DNA of 53,821 bases from Leptolyngbyaceae cyanobacterium RM1_1_2 (lineage in GTDB: Bacteria; Cyanobacteriota; Cyanobacteriia; Phormidesmidales; Phormidesmidaceae), in the NCBI GenBank assembly GCA_012032345.1, contig JAAUQI010000034.1, forward strand, positions 1 through 53,821. Direction: 5' to 3'. The translations under genes and the position numbers were made by a program. The notes beneath the pieces were generated by a model that was not told the DNA's origin, made no database searches, and was given only the letters and a program-made list of their open reading frames with translations. Positions 27,242-35,559 of this stretch are shown piece by piece (the first letter of the stretch is position 1; every line of letters begins with the position of its first letter).

Positions 27242-28543
27242 ATGACTTCTCAGCGGATTTCAGCTCGACAACGACTTACTCAAGCAGCCCTACGGCTTTT
27301 TTCGGCTCAGGGCATAACCGAAACAACAACGCGGCAAATCGCAGACATGGCGGGCGTCAACGAAGTGACCCTGTTTCGTCATTTTGGCAGCAAGCATGGC
27401 TTACTTTTAGCAGTGCTTGAAGATGCCAAAGTGTTTGAGCAGCTTCAGCAAACCTTGACTCAGCAGGTCAATCAGGCAGGCAGCATTTCTCAAGCACTGA
27501 AAAGCTATGCGGGGGACTGCCTGGAATCTCTAGCTCAAATTCCAGAATTTGTCCGATCGCTGGTAGGAGAGGCCGGACAGTACCCGCTCGAAAATCGTCA
27601 GGCGCTGGGGTACGGTCTAAAGCAGGCGAATCGCTATACCGAGCAGTATTTAGCAACTGTTCTACAGCAAGAGCAGCTATACAGTCGGATTGAGCTAGAA
27701 AAGCTAGCTAGTCTGCTGAACGCGCTGCTGTTTGGCTACGCGGTTTTAGAATTTACCAGTGAATTTCATGAGTTTTGGCGCGATCGCGAAGAGTTTATCG
27801 AAAACTTAGTGCGGCTCTTTTTGCAGGGGGCTTTTTCATCTGCGGCTGCATCTGCGACTGCATCTGTGGCGACTAACATCCATTCCCTGAGTTTAGAAAT
27901 GGCACAATTTAATCAGTCTGCACCGTCGATACCCGTTGCTGACCTCTCAGCACCGCTGGTGAGATCGATCTTGCAACGGGCTAAAAAGAGCAGTCTGCAG
28001 GACTACGCGCTGTTTTATGTGCTGTTTGGCGCAGGCTTGAGCGCCGATGAAATTGCCGGACTACAGCGATCGCACCACATCAGCAACAGCCATCAACATT
28101 TGCTGCAGGTGACGGTCGGGGCGCTGCGGCAGGTATCGATCAACCGCTGGATTATGGGCCATCGCTATGGTTCCTACATGCGCAATCCGCTGACACAGTG
28201 GCTCAAAAGTCGCAAGAGCGACCAGAGCGCCTTATTTTTAGATGAGGCTGGCAACCCGCTGTCTGCCGCAGCAATCAGACAGCGCTGGCAGGTTTGCACG
28301 GTGGACTTGCTGACGCTGACCGGCAAACCGCCTCAGCTAGAGCAGGCACAGCAAACCTGGTGCGTCGAGATGCTGATGAAGGGAATTACCTTAGAAAACT
28401 TGAGCATTCTAGCTGGTTGCCATCTTGCCGAGCTTCAACCCTATGCGCACCGAGCTAAAGAAAAGATAGCGCTGGAGCAGGCGATCGCCATCGATCAAAA
28501 ATCGGTTTCTACTAAAGCCAGCGACAGTTCTACAGCCCCTTGA
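27242..28543 (+). CDS. TetR-family regulator fused to a degenerate tyrosine-recombinase-like domain
   Basis: A regulator of about 433 residues from ATG 27242 (an upstream in-phase codon at 27182 lies inside operator 1 and is unlikely). Residues 1-60 are a TetR helix-turn-helix domain: ALRLFSAQGITETTTRQIAD, then VNEVTLFRHFGSKHGLL. Residues about 65-200 are the usual helical ligand domain. Unusually, about 170 more residues follow. LQDYALFYVLFGAGLSADEI, ALFLDEAGNPLSAAAIRQRW and EMLMKGITLENLSILAGCHL line up with the catalytic domain of phage-integrase-type recombinases (GLRxSEL, LF...G.PLS...R, LL..G.....LGH). The catalytic Arg of GLRxSE is absent and the HxLRH box reads QAQQTW, so the domain cannot recombine DNA. 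TetR proteins are normally about 200 residues. Confidence 0.8.
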   Translation: MTSQRISARQRLTQAALRLFSAQGITETTTRQIADMAGVNEVTLFRHFGSKHGLLLAVLEDAKVFEQLQQTLTQQVNQAGSISQALKSYAGDCLESLAQIPEFVRSLVGEAGQYPLENRQALGYGLKQANRYTEQYLATVLQQEQLYSRIELEKLASLLNALLFGYAVLEFTSEFHEFWRDREEFIENLVRLFLQGAFSSAAASATASVATNIHSLSLEMAQFNQSAPSIPVADLSAPLVRSILQRAKKSSLQDYALFYVLFGAGLSADEIAGLQRSHHISNSHQHLLQVTVGALRQVSINRWIMGHRYGSYMRNPLTQWLKSRKSDQSALFLDEAGNPLSAAAIRQRWQVCTVDLLTLTGKPPQLEQAQQTWCVEMLMKGITLENLSILAGCHLAELQPYAHRAKEKIALEQAIAIDQKSVSTKASDSSTAP

Positions 28544-28630
28544 TTAAGCTTTGGCAAAGTTGCGAGTGCGATCGCCGCTACTGCCCGTGAGGTTTTGCTA
28601 CGCTGGAGGCTTAAAACTTTTGGAAACCCT

Positions 28631-29512
28631 ATGCATCGGCTGCTGACAGGGCCTTTGACCACTGAGACAGTCTCAATTCCGATTCAAAATCTGGCGGCGG
28701 CCCTAGACGGGCTGACCTTGGTGCAGCTTTCAGACTTTCACTATGACGGCTATCGTCTGTCGGAGGCGCTGCTACAGGCCGCGATCGCGCAAACCAATGC
28801 GCTGCACCCTGACCTGATTTTTCTCACTGGCGATTTTGTCACCTACGATCCCCAGCCTGCCTATGCTCTGGCCCAGCAGCTCAGACACCTGAAAAGCACC
28901 TATGGCACCTATGCAATTTTAGGCAACCACGACCTCTACCAGGGCAATTCTCGCCGCGTGGTCACTACGGCTCTGACCCAGGCTGACATTTCAGTTCTGT
29001 GGAATCAAATTGTCTATCCGGTTGGCCCAGATTTGCCTGTGGTGGGGCTAGCCGATTTTTGGACTCAAGAGTTCAAGCCTCGGCCACTGTTAGACTGGCT
29101 CGATCCAAACACTCCCCGGATCGTTTTGTCGCACAATCCAGACAGTGCCGAAGTTTTAAAAACCTGGCGGGTAGACTTGCAGCTTTCCGGGCACACCCAC
29201 GGTGGTCAAATTGTGCTGCCAGGTATCGGCCCTGTGCCGGCGGCGCTGCGTCAGTTTCGTCACTATGTGCCCCGGTGGCTGCGAGAATATCTTCCCTATA
29301 TGAGCGATCGCTGTGCCAAAGTGGTTAAGCATTGGGAATGGGCTGCAGGGCTGATTCAGGTGGGCAGCAACCAGCTCTATGTCAATCGCGGCTTGGGCAC
29401 TTACCTACCCGGCAGATTGTTTTGTCCCCCCGAGATCACCGTCATCACTCTGCGCGCCAGCCCTCAACTCACCTCGCCGTCGCTCCTGTCAGCAAACTGC
29501 CTGCCAGGTTGA
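28631..29512 (+). CDS. Metallophosphoesterase (YkuE/YaeI-like)
   Basis: A calcineurin-fold phosphoesterase of about 293 residues. All metal-binding motifs are visible: LVQLSDFHYDG (D-x-H), FLTGDFVTYD (GD), ILGNHDLYQ (GNHD), an H in VLSHNPD and LSGHTHGGQI (GHTH). The YkuE/YaeI branch acts on lipid-A-like or UDP-sugar-lipid phosphates at the membrane, and LPGIGPVPAALRQF with the following YRxP-like segment fits this branch; the substrate is not known. I prefer ATG at 28631; TTG at 28595 is in phase. Its last 44 bases overlap the end of the convergent WG-repeat gene. Confidence 0.85.
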   Translation: MHRLLTGPLTTETVSIPIQNLAAALDGLTLVQLSDFHYDGYRLSEALLQAAIAQTNALHPDLIFLTGDFVTYDPQPAYALAQQLRHLKSTYGTYAILGNHDLYQGNSRRVVTTALTQADISVLWNQIVYPVGPDLPVVGLADFWTQEFKPRPLLDWLDPNTPRIVLSHNPDSAEVLKTWRVDLQLSGHTHGGQIVLPGIGPVPAALRQFRHYVPRWLREYLPYMSDRCAKVVKHWEWAAGLIQVGSNQLYVNRGLGTYLPGRLFCPPEITVITLRASPQLTSPSLLSANCLPG

Positions 29513-30596
29513 CATAGCCCCAGCGATCGCCCGTTTGCACCCGCGCTAGCCCGTCTGAAAAATTCCCGGCGCTGGTAAAGCTGGCCGCAATTACCAGCTC
29601 TCCAGCTTTGTTGATGTAGCCGTAGCGTCCCCCTTGCTGAACGGCGGCGCGATCGCCAGAGAAGTCTGCTGCATAATCAAACTGCGGCTCAATCACCAGC
29701 TTACCCGTAGCATCAATGTAGCCCCACTTACCCTCCACCAGCACCACCGCATAGCCTCCTGAAAAGTCAGCCGCAAAGTCAAACTCAGGGGCGATCGCTA
29801 TTGCACCTGCCCCATTGACATAGCCCCACCTGTTGCCCTGGCGTACCCGTCCCAGCCCTTCTGAAAAGCTAAAGGCCCCGTCAAACTGCGGCTCAATTAC
29901 CATCTCGCCTGCCGGATTGAGGTAGCCATACTGACCTCCAGATTTGGCCACTGCCAAGGCTTCTGAAAAACTCCAGGCGTCTCGTAGCTGGGGCATAATC
30001 ACTAGACTGCCCGTAGCATCTACATAGCCATACTGATCTTGCAGCTTCACAACGGCCAGCCCTTCTGAGAAATTTTCGGCTAGATCAAACTGTGGCTCAA
30101 TCAGCCATTCGCCGTGAGAGTTAATATAGCCATACTTATTTCCCCCCTGCACGGCAGCCAGCCCTTCTGAAAACGGCTTAGCCTGACGAAACTGCACATC
30201 AATCGCCCAGTTGCCGCTGCGGTCAATGTAGCCAAAGTAGTCCCCTGCCTGCGCGATCGCCCGGTCTTCTGAAAACGACGAAACCAGGCTGATGTTGGCA
30301 TCTGCTACGTTGATTACCAGGCTCCCCGTCGGGTCAATGTAGCCGAGGCGATCGCCCAAGCGCACGACCGCCAGACCATTTTCAAAGTCACTAGCAGCAT
30401 CAAATAGCAGCGGCTGATTCATCTGGCTGGATTTCTCTAAACTAACTTGAAACGATTGCACCACAGGTAGGACGACCTCAGCTTTTGAACGCGTTAAAGT
30501 GCGATCGCAGCCAACAACCGCCAAGACAGTGAACCCTAAAACACCTAGCTTTGCAAGCTTAATTAGAGCAGCTCCGCAGCGAAGCACATAAACCAT
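29469..30596 (-). CDS. WG-repeat lipoprotein
   Basis: A protein of about 375 residues from ATG 30596; TTG at 30638 would add 14. The N-terminal hydrophobic stretch ends in the lipobox VVGC, so it is probably a lipoprotein. The rest is nine WG-type repeats of about 33 residues with the pattern (Y)GYI(D/N)xxGxxVI.PQF..A..FSEGLA.V, for example YGYINSHGEWLIEPQF and WGYVNGAGAIAIAPEF. WG repeats are thought to form beta-structures for protein interactions at the envelope; no catalytic residue is expected. It is convergent with and overlaps the metallophosphoesterase gene by 44 bases. Confidence 0.85.
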   Translation of the reverse strand: MVYVLRCGAALIKLAKLGVLGFTVLAVVGCDRTLTRSKAEVVLPVVQSFQVSLEKSSQMNQPLLFDAASDFENGLAVVRLGDRLGYIDPTGSLVINVADANISLVSSFSEDRAIAQAGDYFGYIDRSGNWAIDVQFRQAKPFSEGLAAVQGGNKYGYINSHGEWLIEPQFDLAENFSEGLAVVKLQDQYGYVDATGSLVIMPQLRDAWSFSEALAVAKSGGQYGYLNPAGEMVIEPQFDGAFSFSEGLGRVRQGNRWGYVNGAGAIAIAPEFDFAADFSGGYAVVLVEGKWGYIDATGKLVIEPQFDYAADFSGDRAAVQQGGRYGYINKAGELVIAASFTSAGNFSDGLARVQTGDRWGYVNLAGSLLTGATAR

Positions 30597-30719
30597 GAGA
30601 TTGAGCCACAATAGCCATCTCTTTCGTTTTAACGCCAAAGTCTGCTCTTTGACCGTAAACTTACCTCAGTTTAATGGCTCAAGAACAGGCCCAAACCTTT
30701 TCTTACGCGAGGTCGCAAT

Positions 30720-31823
30720 ATGACACAAACGGTACTGATTTTGGGAGGTACAGGTCGCATTGGCAGCAGTGTGGGGCAAGATCTGCTTACGTTCACTCAG
30801 GCGGCAATCACCCTCAGCGGCAGAGCGCCTCAGCCTCAGCTAGCCCTAGCCCGACAGCATCCCGATCGAGTGCAAACGCTTGTCGTCAATCTAGACAATC
30901 AGGTGGCCCTAAGAGAGGCGATCGTAGCCTATGACCTGATAGTTCACTGTGCTGGCCCGTTTCGCTACCGAGATAGCCGAGTTCTACAAGCCTGCATTGA
31001 CCTGGGTAAACCCTATCTAGATGTAGCTGATAATCCGCCTTATGTGCGGGAAGCCCTATCGCTGCGATCGCAGGCTGAGGCCGCAGGTGTAACTGCCGTG
31101 GTCAGTACGGGGCTATTTCCGGGTATTTCCAACAGTATGGTGCGCCAGGGGATTGAGCAGCTTGACCAAGCCGATGAGGTAAAGCTGAGCTACGCCGTTG
31201 CTGGCTCGGGTGGAGCGGGAGTGACGGTGATGCGGACAACTTTTTTAGAACTGCAGCATTCATTCCCCGCTTGGGTGGATGGGCAGTGGCAGGACATTAT
31301 GCCCTACAGCCAGCGCGAGAGCGTGGAGCTGCCGCCGCCCTACGGTGACTGCGGCGTCTACTGGTTTAGCACCGTTGAAGCAATGACGCTGCCAGAGTCA
31401 TTTGCGCTGCAGAGCGTAACCACTAAATTTGGCTCCCTGCCCAACTTCTACAACCATCTAACCTGGCTCATGGCCCACGTAGCCCCCAAAACCTGGCTGC
31501 GGCAACCACAGACCGTAGAATTTCTAGCCCAGGCCAGCCACCAGATGACCCAGATTAGCGATCGCTTTAGCGGCACTGGCGTAGCGATACGAGCAGATAT
31601 TTTGGGTCAAAAAGCAGGGCGGGCAGCCCAGTATGTCTCGACGCTGGTTCACCCTGATACTGCGATCGCGGCAGGTTACGGTACCGGCAGTGTAGCCCAG
31701 CTAATTTTGACAGGGCAGCTTCACCAGCCGGGAGTTTGGCCGGTTGAGCAGGCGGTTACAACAGCGCTCTTTGAGCAGACGATGCAGCAGCGGGAAGTGG
31801 AGATTAATCGATCGCTGAGCTAG
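30720..31823 (+). CDS. Saccharopine dehydrogenase-like NAD(P)-binding protein
   Basis: A 367-residue oxidoreductase-like protein. The N-terminal Rossmann motif is VLILGGTGRIGSSVGQDLL (GGxGxxG), followed by LVVNLDNQVALREAI and YDLIVHCAGPFRYRD, which are the hallmarks of the saccharopine dehydrogenase-like family. The middle has VVSTGLFPGISNSMVRQGIE, also conserved in that group. True lysine-pathway enzymes act on saccharopine; cyanobacterial members such as this one are mostly uncharacterised and may reduce or bind other substrates. It is divergent from the WG-repeat gene. Confidence 0.8.
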   Translation: MTQTVLILGGTGRIGSSVGQDLLTFTQAAITLSGRAPQPQLALARQHPDRVQTLVVNLDNQVALREAIVAYDLIVHCAGPFRYRDSRVLQACIDLGKPYLDVADNPPYVREALSLRSQAEAAGVTAVVSTGLFPGISNSMVRQGIEQLDQADEVKLSYAVAGSGGAGVTVMRTTFLELQHSFPAWVDGQWQDIMPYSQRESVELPPPYGDCGVYWFSTVEAMTLPESFALQSVTTKFGSLPNFYNHLTWLMAHVAPKTWLRQPQTVEFLAQASHQMTQISDRFSGTGVAIRADILGQKAGRAAQYVSTLVHPDTAIAAGYGTGSVAQLILTGQLHQPGVWPVEQAVTTALFEQTMQQREVEINRSLS

Positions 31824-31839
31824 TTTAATCTACCTTGTG

Positions 31840-31868
31840 CCCCTGTCAGTGGGGTTGCTCAACAGGGG
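31840..31868. terminator. Hairpin between convergent genes, possible bidirectional terminator
   Basis: Arms CCCCTGT (31840-31846) and ACAGGGG (31862-31868) enclose a 15-base loop between the end of the saccharopine-dehydrogenase-like gene and the end of the extended-SDR gene. There is no clear T-run on either side, so the terminator call rests on position only. Confidence 0.35.
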
Positions 31869-31869
31869 G

Positions 31870-32838
31870 TCAGAGGACGCGATCGCGGGTGAGTTCTCTA
31901 ATTGTCTCTTCTAGCGAGCGTGGCTGCCAGCCTAACTCGCGTCTGGCTTTGCTGGCGTCAATCCGCACGCAGCGATCATAAATGTAGTGAACTCGCTCAC
32001 GGCTCAGGGGGGGATTCCACCGCAGCAGCCGACCAATAGGATCTAGCAGATTACCCAGCAGCCTCACCAGCTCTCTAGGCGGCTCAGCCGGAGCCGGGAT
32101 GCCTGTTTCCTGGCTCAAAAGCTGAAACATGGCGCGGGTTGAGAGTTCTCCAGCCGAGATGATGTAGTGTTCGCCCGCAGGCGCTTGCTCGGCGGCGAGT
32201 ATCAGCGCCTCGACCAGGTCATCGACATGGACAACTCCGGTAATGCGATCGCCCCCCGGCCACAGCTTCAGCCGCCGCCGCAGAAAAAGCTGAATCACCG
32301 GGCCAAAATGCGGATCGTCGGGGCCAAGAATGCCTGCAGGCATCAGGCTAACCGCGTGGATGCCCTGAGCAACTGCCTGATTAACTAGCTGCTGGGCCTG
32401 ATATTTAGTGCGATCGTAGGCAGAAGAAAAGCCAGCCTGGGTGCGCCTGAAGGTTTCGTCAACCACCTGACCTTGGGTATCACCTAAAATACCGATCGTG
32501 CTGCAGTAAATGATTTTGGGCTGAGGATCGGCGGCAGCAACTGCGGCTAAGACTGTTCGCGTTCCCTCGACGTTGACCTGCTCCATCCGGGCTGCGTCAA
32601 CCAGTCCTAGGTCTACATAGGCAGCCAGATGGAACACCACATCAACATCGTTTAGAGCCGCTTGCAGGGCCGCGCGATCGCAGATATCACCGTAAAATAG
32701 CCTGACTTTTGTCTTGGCCAAGCGTGATAAATCACTGGTCTGGCGCACAAAACCTGCGACTTGGTGGCCCTGCTGCATGAGAGCTTTGATCAGGTGAGAT
32801 CCGGTAAATCCGTTTGCGCCTGTAACCAAGGCTTTCAT
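31870..32838 (-). CDS. Extended SDR (NAD-dependent epimerase/dehydratase); candidate ceramide reductase
   Basis: A 322-residue extended short-chain dehydrogenase. The cofactor motif is VTGANGFTGSHLIKAL (GxxGxxG), the strand after it gives FHLAAYVDLG, the active-site Ser/Thr lies in YCSTIGILG and the YxxxK pair in AYDRTKYQAQ. The C-terminal half is the substrate domain of the extended class. Its ATG overlaps the stop of the upstream GNAT-like gene (ATGA at 32835-32838), so the two are translationally coupled. In bacteria that make ceramide, an extended SDR (CerR) reduces the 3-keto group. The neighbours suggest the same role here, but dihydroflavonol reductase-like and hopanoid HpnA-like members have similar sequences. 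Confidence 0.75.
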   Translation of the reverse strand: MKALVTGANGFTGSHLIKALMQQGHQVAGFVRQTSDLSRLAKTKVRLFYGDICDRAALQAALNDVDVVFHLAAYVDLGLVDAARMEQVNVEGTRTVLAAVAAADPQPKIIYCSTIGILGDTQGQVVDETFRRTQAGFSSAYDRTKYQAQQLVNQAVAQGIHAVSLMPAGILGPDDPHFGPVIQLFLRRRLKLWPGGDRITGVVHVDDLVEALILAAEQAPAGEHYIISAGELSTRAMFQLLSQETGIPAPAEPPRELVRLLGNLLDPIGRLLRWNPPLSRERVHYIYDRCVRIDASKARRELGWQPRSLEETIRELTRDRVL

Positions 32839-33992
32839 AGGGCTTTTTCGTAAATACGGTAGGTTTTGGTGATGTAGGCTCCAGAGGCTTCAATAATTTT
32901 GCGCGAGGCCATATTGTCTGCAAACACCCAGGACAGTTCTGCTTGTTTGTAGGGTTTTTGCTTTTGTGTACCGCCCTTCATACCTAGATAAACCAGCGCC
33001 AAAGGCACCATCTTGCGGCGATATTCAGGCAGTGCACAAATGGCAATGACGCGGCCTCGGTCAATCTGTCGGCGGTACCAGAGAAACTTGAGAATGCCTA
33101 GCCAGTTGAGCCGACCGTTGACCTGCTTCAGCGGTATGTTGTAGTCGGGTAAGCCCATAAAAAAGCCAATCATCTTACCCTGGTCTTCAGCAATGACAAA
33201 GACATCGGCATCTACAAGCTGCTGTAGCTCTTGGGCCTCTGCCATGAATTCTGCCTCGGTACGGGCCGAAGAACTCCAGTTGTGAGCAAAAGCAGTGGTA
33301 AATAGCTGGTAAAGGCTGCGGCAGTCTTGTTCAAAAGTTTCGCCTTTGGTGTGAATGGGGCGGAAGGTAATGCCCGCTTTTTGGGCAATGTGGCAGGCTC
33401 GCTCAAACTGGCTCGGCAGCGGTTTGTCTAGGGGCAGGTTATAGGCATAGGCGTCCTTGGCCGGGTACCAGCCTGCCTGCATCATAAAGTCGCTGTAGTA
33501 GGGCAGATTGTAGGGCATCATCACCATCGGCGGCGTGTCGAATCCGTCTACTAAGAAAAAGCAGCTATTGTGGGTTGAAAGGTCAATCGGGCCACGGGCC
33601 AGAGAGATATTGCGATCGCGCAGCCACTGACAAGCCTGATTTAACAGCGCCTCAGCAACGTCAAAATCCTGCACGCATTCAAAGAAGCCAAACAGTCCCA
33701 CGCGCCGACCCTCTCGCTCAATTAGGCGCTGATTGATAGCGGCAACAATGCGGCCTAGAGGCTGGCCTCCAGATAAAGCCACAAACTGCTGTAGTTCCCC
33801 GTAGCTAAAAAAAGGACTGTCAGCCTGAAACTGCTTTTCAATACTGGACTGCAGCGGCTTTACCCAATTGGGGTCGTCCTGATACACGCGATCGGGTACC
33901 GCAAAAAAAGCAGCTTGATCAGCGGCTGTGGTGACAGGCTTAACTTCAAACTGGCTTTTGACTGCTTCAAACTGACTTTTAGCTGCGCTCAT
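32835..33992 (-). CDS. GNAT-like acyltransferase; candidate bacterial ceramide synthase
   Basis: A 385-residue protein of the GNAT-related family with the phrases DRVYQDDPNWVKPLQSSIEK, VGLFGFFECVQDFDVAEALL, ARGPIDLSTHNSCFFLVDGF and MMPYNLPYYSDFM. The C-terminal half contains GNAT-type strands (VIAEDQGKMIGFFMGLPDYN). Bacterial ceramide synthase, which N-acylates the sphingoid base, is a GNAT-fold enzyme unrelated to eukaryotic ceramide synthases. The clustering with an alpha-oxoamine synthase and an extended SDR makes this the best role. The N-terminus has a short duplication (KSQFEAVKSQFEV) arising from a tandem repeat of about 18 bases. Other GNAT-like N-acyltransferases cannot be excluded. 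Confidence 0.7.
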   Translation of the reverse strand: MSAAKSQFEAVKSQFEVKPVTTAADQAAFFAVPDRVYQDDPNWVKPLQSSIEKQFQADSPFFSYGELQQFVALSGGQPLGRIVAAINQRLIEREGRRVGLFGFFECVQDFDVAEALLNQACQWLRDRNISLARGPIDLSTHNSCFFLVDGFDTPPMVMMPYNLPYYSDFMMQAGWYPAKDAYAYNLPLDKPLPSQFERACHIAQKAGITFRPIHTKGETFEQDCRSLYQLFTTAFAHNWSSSARTEAEFMAEAQELQQLVDADVFVIAEDQGKMIGFFMGLPDYNIPLKQVNGRLNWLGILKFLWYRRQIDRGRVIAICALPEYRRKMVPLALVYLGMKGGTQKQKPYKQAELSWVFADNMASRKIIEASGAYITKTYRIYEKAL

Positions 33993-34008
33993 TGAATATC
34001 AGCCGTCA

Positions 34009-34044
34009 GAGGTTGTTTGAGGAGGTTGTTTGAGAAGGAACATG
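34009..34044 (+). repeat. Dispersed repeat copy 1, with tandem duplication
   Basis: GAGGTTGTTTGA occurs twice in tandem (34009-34020 and 34022-34033). The second copy extends to GAGAAGGAACATG (to 34044). A near-identical 23-base copy (one mismatch) lies in the nirA leader at 45163-45185, and both are followed by a pyrimidine-rich AAATCTCCC-like segment. The function is unknown; it looks like a small mobile or recombinogenic repeat. Confidence 0.6.
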
Positions 34045-34223
34045 CTGCCACATCTAGCACTCATAAATCTCCCCTAGTCCCCTCTTGGAAAGGGGGGTCG
34101 GAATAGCGGTACCTCGCAGGGGACTTTTAAGATATCCGCTCAGGGTTGCTGCTATTCTCGCGGAAAACAAGCTTCAAGCCAACCCTCTCGGTAGGAGTCT
34201 GTGAATTCTGCCCTCGAGCCTGC

Positions 34224-34248
34224 TGTTCCCAGGTGGAACCTGGGAACA
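34224..34248. repeat. Perfect inverted repeat downstream of the alpha-oxoamine synthase
   Basis: Ten-base arms TGTTCCCAGG (34224-34233) and CCTGGGAACA (34239-34248) flank a 5-base loop, with CTGC/GCAG extending the stem beyond a bulge. It sits 13 bases after the synthase stop on the minus strand and lacks a T-run. It may stabilise or end the upstream transcript. It also resembles short GTTCCCAGG...CCTGGGAAC repeats seen dispersed in cyanobacterial genomes. Confidence 0.6.
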
Positions 34249-34260
34249 AGGCAGCGGGAA

Positions 34261-35547
34261 TTATGCCGTGTACTGAACGACAGAACCGCACAGCTTTTCG
34301 CGCACGGCCATCATCGCCTCGACCAGCTGATCCATTTCTTCGTGAGTGTGGAGCGCGTTGGCTGTAATTCGCAGCCGGGGCTTGGCAATAAACCAGATAG
34401 GAGACACCCACAGGCCAAACTCTTCCATCAGGCAGCGAGCAAACGGCTTGGGCTTTAGCTCAGGTGGCAAAATCACCGGGATGACGTTGGTTTCGCCAAT
34501 GGGATCAAAGCCTGCCTCACTCAGGCGCGATCGCAGATAGCGTGTGTTTGACTGCAAGGTATGTACCAGCTCCGGGTGCTGACGTACCTGGCGAATGCTC
34601 TCTAGGGCCGCTGCCGTAATCGGAGGCGGCAGAGAGATAGTGCCAATGGAGGTCGGGGAGACATCGAGCAGGTCAATTAGCTCCTGGTTGGGGGCGCTGA
34701 TAGCAGCACCGGCTGAGCCAGCAAACTTAGAAAATGTGGTCATAATTAGCGGCACTACGCCGCGCTCAATCACCGACTGGGGCGTAATGCCAAAGTGGTC
34801 ATAAATGCCCTCACCTCGCGCGCCGATGGCTCCGCTGGCGTGGGCTTCGTCCATGACCACAACGCTGCCGGGATAGTGCTCTAAAATATCGAGCATCTTA
34901 GGCAGCGGTACTACATCCCCATCCATTGAGAACACGGCATCAGAAATTACCATAATGCGATCGCCCGGACGCGCATAGCGCCGTACCTTACGCGCTAGAT
35001 CATCCATATCGCAGTGACGATAGGCTTTGACCCGCACGTTGGGGCTGTGGCTAAACATTTTGCCAGAGCGATTGCTGGCATTGACCACGGCTGAAATAAT
35101 ACAGCCATGATTTAGCACATCGGTAAAAATGATAGTCTCTCGTGTATGCTCAAAACCCGCTACAGGCACCGCCAAATGGCAAAAACCATCCATCAGGGCC
35201 TGCAGTGCCATCCAGGCATTGAGAAACAGATGGGTATAGGGCAAATGCTTGAAAGCAGAAATTTCTGATTCTAGCTGCCGGTGTAAATCAATCCGACCGC
35301 TCAAAACTGAGCAAGAACTGTTTGAGGTGCCATATTGGAGGATAGACTCGATCGCTGCCTGTTTCACAGGTTCAGCCTGAGCTAGCCCCAGCACATCGTT
35401 TGTACAAAAAGTTAATACCTTATGGTGCTTACCTGTTGCCTGCTCCTCGATCTCGATTAAGTTACCCTGCTTTTGATGGCAGATAAATTTGTCGGGATAG
35501 AGACCGCTGGCATAAAGATGCTGCATGTAGTCATTAACGACGTCCAC
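34261..35547 (-). CDS. Alpha-oxoamine synthase, PLP-dependent; candidate serine palmitoyltransferase
   Basis: A 428-residue PLP enzyme that condenses an amino acid with an acyl thioester and releases CO2. Landmarks: FCTNDVLGLAQ, YGTSNSSCSVLSGRIDLHRQ, the ring-stacking region FTDVLNHGCIISAV, the PLP aspartate and histidine in VVMDEAHASGAIGARGEG, the PLP lysine in TTFSKFAGSAGAA, and the C-terminal RLRITANALHTHEEMD. The family includes BioF, KBL, HemA, CqsA and serine palmitoyltransferase (Spt). No biotin, heme or quorum-sensing genes are near. A GNAT-like acyltransferase and an extended SDR lie downstream, as in bacterial ceramide loci, so Spt is my preferred role. The Rieske oxygenase gene is 12 bases upstream. 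Confidence 0.8.
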   Translation of the reverse strand: MDVVNDYMQHLYASGLYPDKFICHQKQGNLIEIEEQATGKHHKVLTFCTNDVLGLAQAEPVKQAAIESILQYGTSNSSCSVLSGRIDLHRQLESEISAFKHLPYTHLFLNAWMALQALMDGFCHLAVPVAGFEHTRETIIFTDVLNHGCIISAVVNASNRSGKMFSHSPNVRVKAYRHCDMDDLARKVRRYARPGDRIMVISDAVFSMDGDVVPLPKMLDILEHYPGSVVVMDEAHASGAIGARGEGIYDHFGITPQSVIERGVVPLIMTTFSKFAGSAGAAISAPNQELIDLLDVSPTSIGTISLPPPITAAALESIRQVRQHPELVHTLQSNTRYLRSRLSEAGFDPIGETNVIPVILPPELKPKPFARCLMEEFGLWVSPIWFIAKPRLRITANALHTHEEMDQLVEAMMAVREKLCGSVVQYTA

Positions 35548-35559
35548 AATCTACTCCTC

